A DNA stretch of 64,000 bases, taken from Streptomyces griseochromogenes. GTDB taxonomy: Bacteria; Actinomycetota; Actinomycetes; Streptomycetales; Streptomycetaceae. Positions 60,973 through 64,000 of the stretch are shown one piece after another. The stretch spans positions 6,324,001 through 6,388,000 of the forward strand of contig NZ_CP016279.1 in NCBI RefSeq assembly GCF_001542625.1, written 5' to 3'. Every line of letters starts with the position of its first letter. Position 1 is the stretch's first letter. Under the pieces are notes generated by a model that worked only from the letters and a program-made list of their open reading frames with translations, did no database searches and was not told the origin of the DNA. The position numbers and the translations under genes are program-made.

Positions 60973-61383
60973 TCAGGCGACGGGGACGACGAGCGCCGGG
61001 AGGGTGCGCTGCATGCGCAGCGCGTCGACGGACTCGGCGAGCAGTTCGTACTCGGTGGTGTCGTCGCAGGCGGCGATCCGCACCAGCCGGCCGCCAGCCA
61101 GTTCCTCCGCGACCAGTTCCTGCTCGCCGGCGTCGGCACACCAGGCACGCAGCAGCGCGGGGACGTCGGCCACCGTGTCCGCGACCGGGACGAGCGCGCC
61201 CGACGGGAAGGCGGCGTCCTGCGGGCTCGGGTCGAGCCGCTCGGCGATCCAGGACGCCCGGTCCCGCAGCCACCACAGGGCCAGCGCCAGGGTCGGCGCG
61301 CGATAGGTGCCGAGCGGTACGCCGATACGCCGGCCGCCGCAGGTGCCGTACGCGGTGACATGGCACAGGAATTCGTCGTGCAC
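60973..61383 (-). CDS. Hypothetical protein (136 aa)
   Basis: A soluble protein I do not recognise. Residues include HVTAYGTCGGRRIGVPLGTYRAP, ALALWWLRDRASWIAERLDPSP and TTEYELLAESVDALRMQRTLPALVVPV. It has one Trp-rich helix and no signal or membrane segment. GTG at 61383 has GGGGGAG five bases upstream; an in-frame GTG at 61389 sits inside that site and is less likely, and the longer frame to 61713 crosses the promoter region. It precedes the FHA-ABC gene by 82 bp but that gene has its own promoter. Confidence 0.65.
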   Translation of the reverse strand: MHDEFLCHVTAYGTCGGRRIGVPLGTYRAPTLALALWWLRDRASWIAERLDPSPQDAAFPSGALVPVADTVADVPALLRAWCADAGEQELVAEELAGGRLVRIAACDDTTEYELLAESVDALRMQRTLPALVVPVA

Positions 61384-61699
61384 GATCACTCCCCCGAACG
61401 CATCGCTGACGTGCCGACCGGCCCCTCGCTCTCCGTACGGCTCCTGTGCGGTGAAGTGCCCCTGACGTTCGAGTATCGCCACTCCCGAAACACTGTCACC
61501 ATGCCTTTCCGGCCAGTCTGTTGGCATATTCCGCGCCCGTTCTGGCCAAAAATGCGCGGGGTGCAAGGCCGCCCATGGCATTACCCGGGAGGTAATCGAC
61601 CCGGCCCGGCTTTGACCGGCATGGTGGTCACACCGGATCGGCGATCCCCGGATCCGGCTCCTGACCAGTGGATACGACCTCGATGGAGGCTGATTCGCC
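61384..61699. promoter_or_regulatory. Divergent control region with promoter and palindrome
   Basis: In this ~316-bp gap, GTGACA (61494-61499), 16 bp and GATACT (61472-61477) on the minus strand form a possible promoter for the 136-aa gene. ATTACC-CGGGA-GGTAAT at 61580-61596 is a perfect inverted repeat, a possible operator for one of the two flanking genes. Nothing else is seen. Confidence 0.4.
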
Positions 61700-62098
61700 A
61701 TGCCCGTGAACACCGAAGGTTACGAGAGCGCCGTCGCCCGTTACTTCGAGGCCTGGAACGCCACCGAGCCCGAGGCCCTGACGAAGGCGGTCGCCGCGGC
61801 CTGGACCGCGGACGGCAGCTACACGGACCCCCTCGCCGACGTCCGCGGGCACGAGCAGATCGCGGCCGTGATCGCCGCGGCCCACGAGCAGTTCCCGGGG
61901 TTCGTGTTCCGTCCGGCCGGCGCGGTGGACGGGCACCACGACATCGCGCGCTTCTCCTGGGAGCTGGTGAACGAGGCTGGGGGTACCCCCTCCGGGGGAG
62001 GCTCGGCGCCGGTGGCCGGGTTCGACGTGATCACCCTGGACGGCGAGGGCCGCATCCGGCAGGTGCTGGGCTTCCTGGACCGAATTCCGGCGGCCTGA
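61700..62098 (+). CDS. SnoaL-like / NTF2-fold protein
   Basis: A 132-residue single-domain NTF2-fold protein. The family pattern is [43 protein letters not shown], in part [17 protein letters not shown], then [22 protein letters not shown] and [18 protein letters not shown]. Members are cyclases, isomerases or ligand-binding proteins. ATG at 61700 has GGAGG about nine bases upstream. A short imperfect repeat (GGGGGTACCCCC-type, 61979-61995) inside the coding region encodes GGTPSGGG, probably a loop insertion. Confidence 0.88.
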   Translation: MPVNTEGYESAVARYFEAWNATEPEALTKAVAAAWTADGSYTDPLADVRGHEQIAAVIAAAHEQFPGFVFRPAGAVDGHHDIARFSWELVNEAGGTPSGGGSAPVAGFDVITLDGEGRIRQVLGFLDRIPAA

Positions 62099-62201
62099 GC
62101 CCGAGACCGCGATGAGTTTTCCCGCTCGCGGCGGTCAGGCGAGGGAAAGGACCGGGACCCGGATCCATGCGACCCGGAATAGATCACCGCGAGCGGAGAC
62201 C

Positions 62202-62513
62202 ATGATGAACATCACCGGCGGGACGACGAGCACCGCGGGGAAAGTGGACGAGGAATTCACCGCGGTCCTGTGCAAAAGCCCGGAGAAAAGCGGCTGGACC
62301 TATGTGATCTGGCCGCGGTCCGTGGAATTCTTCGGCACCCGCGGACTGGTCAAGATCCGCGGCACCGTCGACGGCCATCCGTTCCGGAGCTCGTTCATGG
62401 CGCTGGGCGACGGCACGCACAAACTGCCCGTGAAGACCGAGGTACGCAAGGCGATCGGCAAGGGCGAGGGCGACACGGTGACGGTCCGGCTTCTGGAGCG
62501 GCTCAGCTCCTGA
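62202..62513 (+). CDS. DUF1905 family protein
   Basis: A 103-residue beta-barrel protein of the DUF1905 family: [40 protein letters not shown] (seen in parts) and [20 protein letters not shown]. The family is of unknown function and often found with YdeI-type proteins. Two ATGs in a row (62202 and 62205) follow GCGGAG; either can be used. The gene overlaps the stop of the convergent AraC gene by 11 bases. Confidence 0.88.
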   Translation: MMNITGGTTSTAGKVDEEFTAVLCKSPEKSGWTYVIWPRSVEFFGTRGLVKIRGTVDGHPFRSSFMALGDGTHKLPVKTEVRKAIGKGEGDTVTVRLLERLSS

Positions 62514-63420
62514 CCGTCTCCCGGTAGCGCCGGGGCGCTACTCCGACCGTGCGTTTGAAGGCGTTGCTGAAGGCGCTCTCGGAGGTGTAGCCGACCGAGC
62601 GGGCCAGTGCGGCGACCGGGGTGGAGTCCTGCCTGAGCGCGCGGGCGGCCAGGCTCATGCGCCAGTTCTGCAGGTAGGTGAGGGGCGGTACCCCCGCGGC
62701 CTCCTTGAAACGCACGGCGAAGGTGGTCCTGGACATCGCGGCGGCCCGCGCCAGCTCCTCCAGTCGCCAGGGATGCGCCGGGTCGGCGTGCATCAGGCGC
62801 AGGGCGGGGGCCAGCCGCTCGTCCGCCAGCGCCCGCAGCCAGCCGGCCGGCAGCGCGGCGGCCTCGCTGAGGCAGGCCCGCAACACCTGGAGGAACATCA
62901 ACTGGGCCAGGTGGTCCGAGGAGAAGGCGGAACCGGCCCGGCCGTCGGCCATCTCCCGCATCAGCTGTGCGGTGAGCCAGCGCAGCACCGGCGCCTCGGC
63001 AGCGCCGGAGCGCACATGGATCAGCTCGGGCAGGGCCCGGCGCAGCAGATCGCCGCTGTCCCGGCTGAGGTCGATGTGCCCGGAGACGCACACCACCTCC
63101 TCTCCCCCGCCGAGCGCCCCCATACGGGTGCGCGGATCCACGGCGACCTCCGCCGGGTCGACCGGCTCCAGTCCCGGCTCGCTGCACAGGACGTACGGCC
63201 GCCGCCCGTCGGAGACCACGATGTCGCCCTCGGACAGTGCCACGGGTTCGGCCCCGCCCTCGGCGACGAGCAGGCAGCCGCCCCGCGCCAGGACGTTCAC
63301 CTTCAGCTTGTCGCGCCCCCGCAGCCGGACGGCCCAGCGCCCGCCGGCGGTGAAACCGCCGGAGAACACCCCGCGCGCGTCCGCGACGGCCAGAGCGTCG
63401 GAAAGGGGATCGGTGAACAT
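62503..63420 (-). CDS. AraC family transcriptional regulator
   Basis: A 305-residue regulator with an N-terminal cupin-type ligand domain (AraC_binding_2/cupin_6, [21 protein letters not shown], shown in part) and a C-terminal double HTH ([24 protein letters not shown] and [23 protein letters not shown], in part). The cupin_6 type usually controls a neighbouring oxidoreductase, here the divergent short-chain dehydrogenase. ATG at 63420 follows GATAGT by six bases in a good promoter, so it is leaderless; 63459 is upstream of the -10 and rejected. Confidence 0.92.
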   Translation of the reverse strand: MFTDPLSDALAVADARGVFSGGFTAGGRWAVRLRGRDKLKVNVLARGGCLLVAEGGAEPVALSEGDIVVSDGRRPYVLCSEPGLEPVDPAEVAVDPRTRMGALGGGEEVVCVSGHIDLSRDSGDLLRRALPELIHVRSGAAEAPVLRWLTAQLMREMADGRAGSAFSSDHLAQLMFLQVLRACLSEAAALPAGWLRALADERLAPALRLMHADPAHPWRLEELARAAAMSRTTFAVRFKEAAGVPPLTYLQNWRMSLAARALRQDSTPVAALARSVGYTSESAFSNAFKRTVGVAPRRYRETVRS

Positions 63421-63426
63421 GCTCGA

Positions 63427-63455
63427 ACTATCGCGCAAGTAGTACGCACTCTCAA
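63427..63455 (-). promoter_or_regulatory. Leaderless promoter of the AraC gene
   Basis: TTGAGA (63450-63455), exactly 17 bp and GATAGT (63427-63432) on the minus strand, with ATG six bases further. A divergent TACGGT box for the dehydrogenase gene lies at 63482-63487. Confidence 0.7.
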
Positions 63456-63520
63456 GCATTCATCGTTCGGAGCGGCGGATCTACGGTGGCTCCATGGCTC
63501 ACATCGAGGAGACCCCCACC

Positions 63521-64000
63521 ATGACCACCGCGCAGCAGCCCCTGCACTCAGGCTTCGGCGCCGCGTCCACCGCCGAGGACGTGATCAAGGGCATCGACCT
63601 GACCGGCAAGGTCGCGATCGTCACCGGCGGCTACTCGGGCATCGGCCTGGAGACGAGCCGAATCCTGCGGGCGGCGGGCGCCGAGGTCGTCGTACCGGCC
63701 AGGGACCCGGAGCGGGCCCGTGCCGCGCTGAAGGAGACGGACGGCGTCGCGGTCGAGCCGATGGACCTGATCGACCCGGCGTCCGTCGACGCCCTCGCCG
63801 AGAGGTTCCTGGCCTCCGGGCGTCCGCTGCACATCCTGGTGAACAGTGCCGGGATCATGGCGACGCCGCCGACCCGGGACGCCCGCGGGTACGAGGCACA
63901 GTTCGCCACGAACCACCTCGGCCACTTCCGGCTGGTGGCCCGGCTGTGGCCCGCTCTGGTGGCGGCCCACGGGGCGCGGGTGGTCTCGGTGTCCTCGCGG
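63521..64000 (+). CDS. Short-chain dehydrogenase/reductase, N-terminal part
   Basis: The first 160 codons of a classical SDR, cut by the right edge. The NAD(P) motif is VAIVTGGYSGIGLETSR, the NAG motif reads LVNSAGIMATP, and NHLGHFRLVARLWPAL follows; the active-site Tyr-x3-Lys lies beyond the window. ATG at 63521 has GAGGAG nine bases upstream; an in-frame ATG at 63494 lies six bases after a TACGGT box and could be used on a leaderless transcript. Divergent from AraC, its likely regulator. The remnant at 3985-4307 belongs to a related dehydrogenase group. Confidence 0.9.
   Translation, partial: MTTAQQPLHSGFGAASTAEDVIKGIDLTGKVAIVTGGYSGIGLETSRILRAAGAEVVVPARDPERARAALKETDGVAVEPMDLIDPASVDALAERFLASGRPLHILVNSAGIMATPPTRDARGYEAQFATNHLGHFRLVARLWPALVAAHGARVVSVSSR

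Overview
The window is very GC-rich DNA with strong third-position GC bias, GTG and TTG starts, tightly overlapping genes and a gene content typical of Streptomyces: a melC tyrosinase operon, an SsgA-like protein, a LAL regulator, a streptophobe protein, a SigB/SigF-type sigma factor and a 2-methylisoborneol-type terpene operon. It looks like chromosomal, partly arm-like sequence. I saw no rRNA, tRNA, CRISPR array or intact insertion sequence. All calls come from reading the sequence; no database search was run.

Left part (1-12.6 kb): the N-terminal part of a secreted M1 peptidase, a TetR/FAD-dehydrogenase pair with palindromic operators, a scar holding a Tn3-type transposase remnant and a short-chain dehydrogenase tail, a small HTH ORF behind a hairpin, an AlkB-like dioxygenase, a DUF4032 protein, a universal stress protein and a divergent luciferase-like/MarR pair. 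Then comes a translationally coupled three-gene redox-signalling operon (9047-12545): a receiver-Grx-like-TrxR-like flavoprotein, a cyclic-nucleotide-domain histidine kinase and a UBP-type zinc finger protein.

Middle (12.7-36.8 kb): a LuxR-type LAL regulator; a ROK-controlled glycan operon (ROK regulator, GH27 alpha-galactosidase, GH95 alpha-fucosidase, SGNH esterase) with a good promoter and palindrome; a secreted M4 protease; an R61-like DD-peptidase; a TerD-CAP fusion; an AIM24 protein; a TPR/polyprenyl synthase pair; a threonine dehydratase-like enzyme; a membrane pseudokinase; an unrecognised HTH-like protein; a short SsgA-like protein; small membrane proteins and an aldo/keto reductase.

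Right part (36.9-64 kb): a vanillyl-alcohol-oxidase-fold cholesterol-oxidase-like flavoenzyme, an epimerase/LysR pair, a TetR-MFS efflux operon with two perfect operators, melC1-melC2, RNase H, and the most striking locus: a family 2B encapsulin shell gene followed by a 2-MIB-type terpene cyclase and a GPP C-methyltransferase, closed by a strong terminator (46334-49834). After it lie an aminoglycoside phosphotransferase pseudogene, an epoxide hydrolase, an XRE regulator ending in LAA, a sigma factor with a convergent HATPase, a serine-rich membrane-anchored protein, a Ser/Thr kinase - SH3-like - FHA/ABC exporter operon facing a streptophobe protein, and an AraC/short-chain dehydrogenase pair cut by the right edge. 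Many genes have a TANNNT box 6-7 nt before the start codon and no Shine-Dalgarno, suggesting frequent leaderless transcripts.
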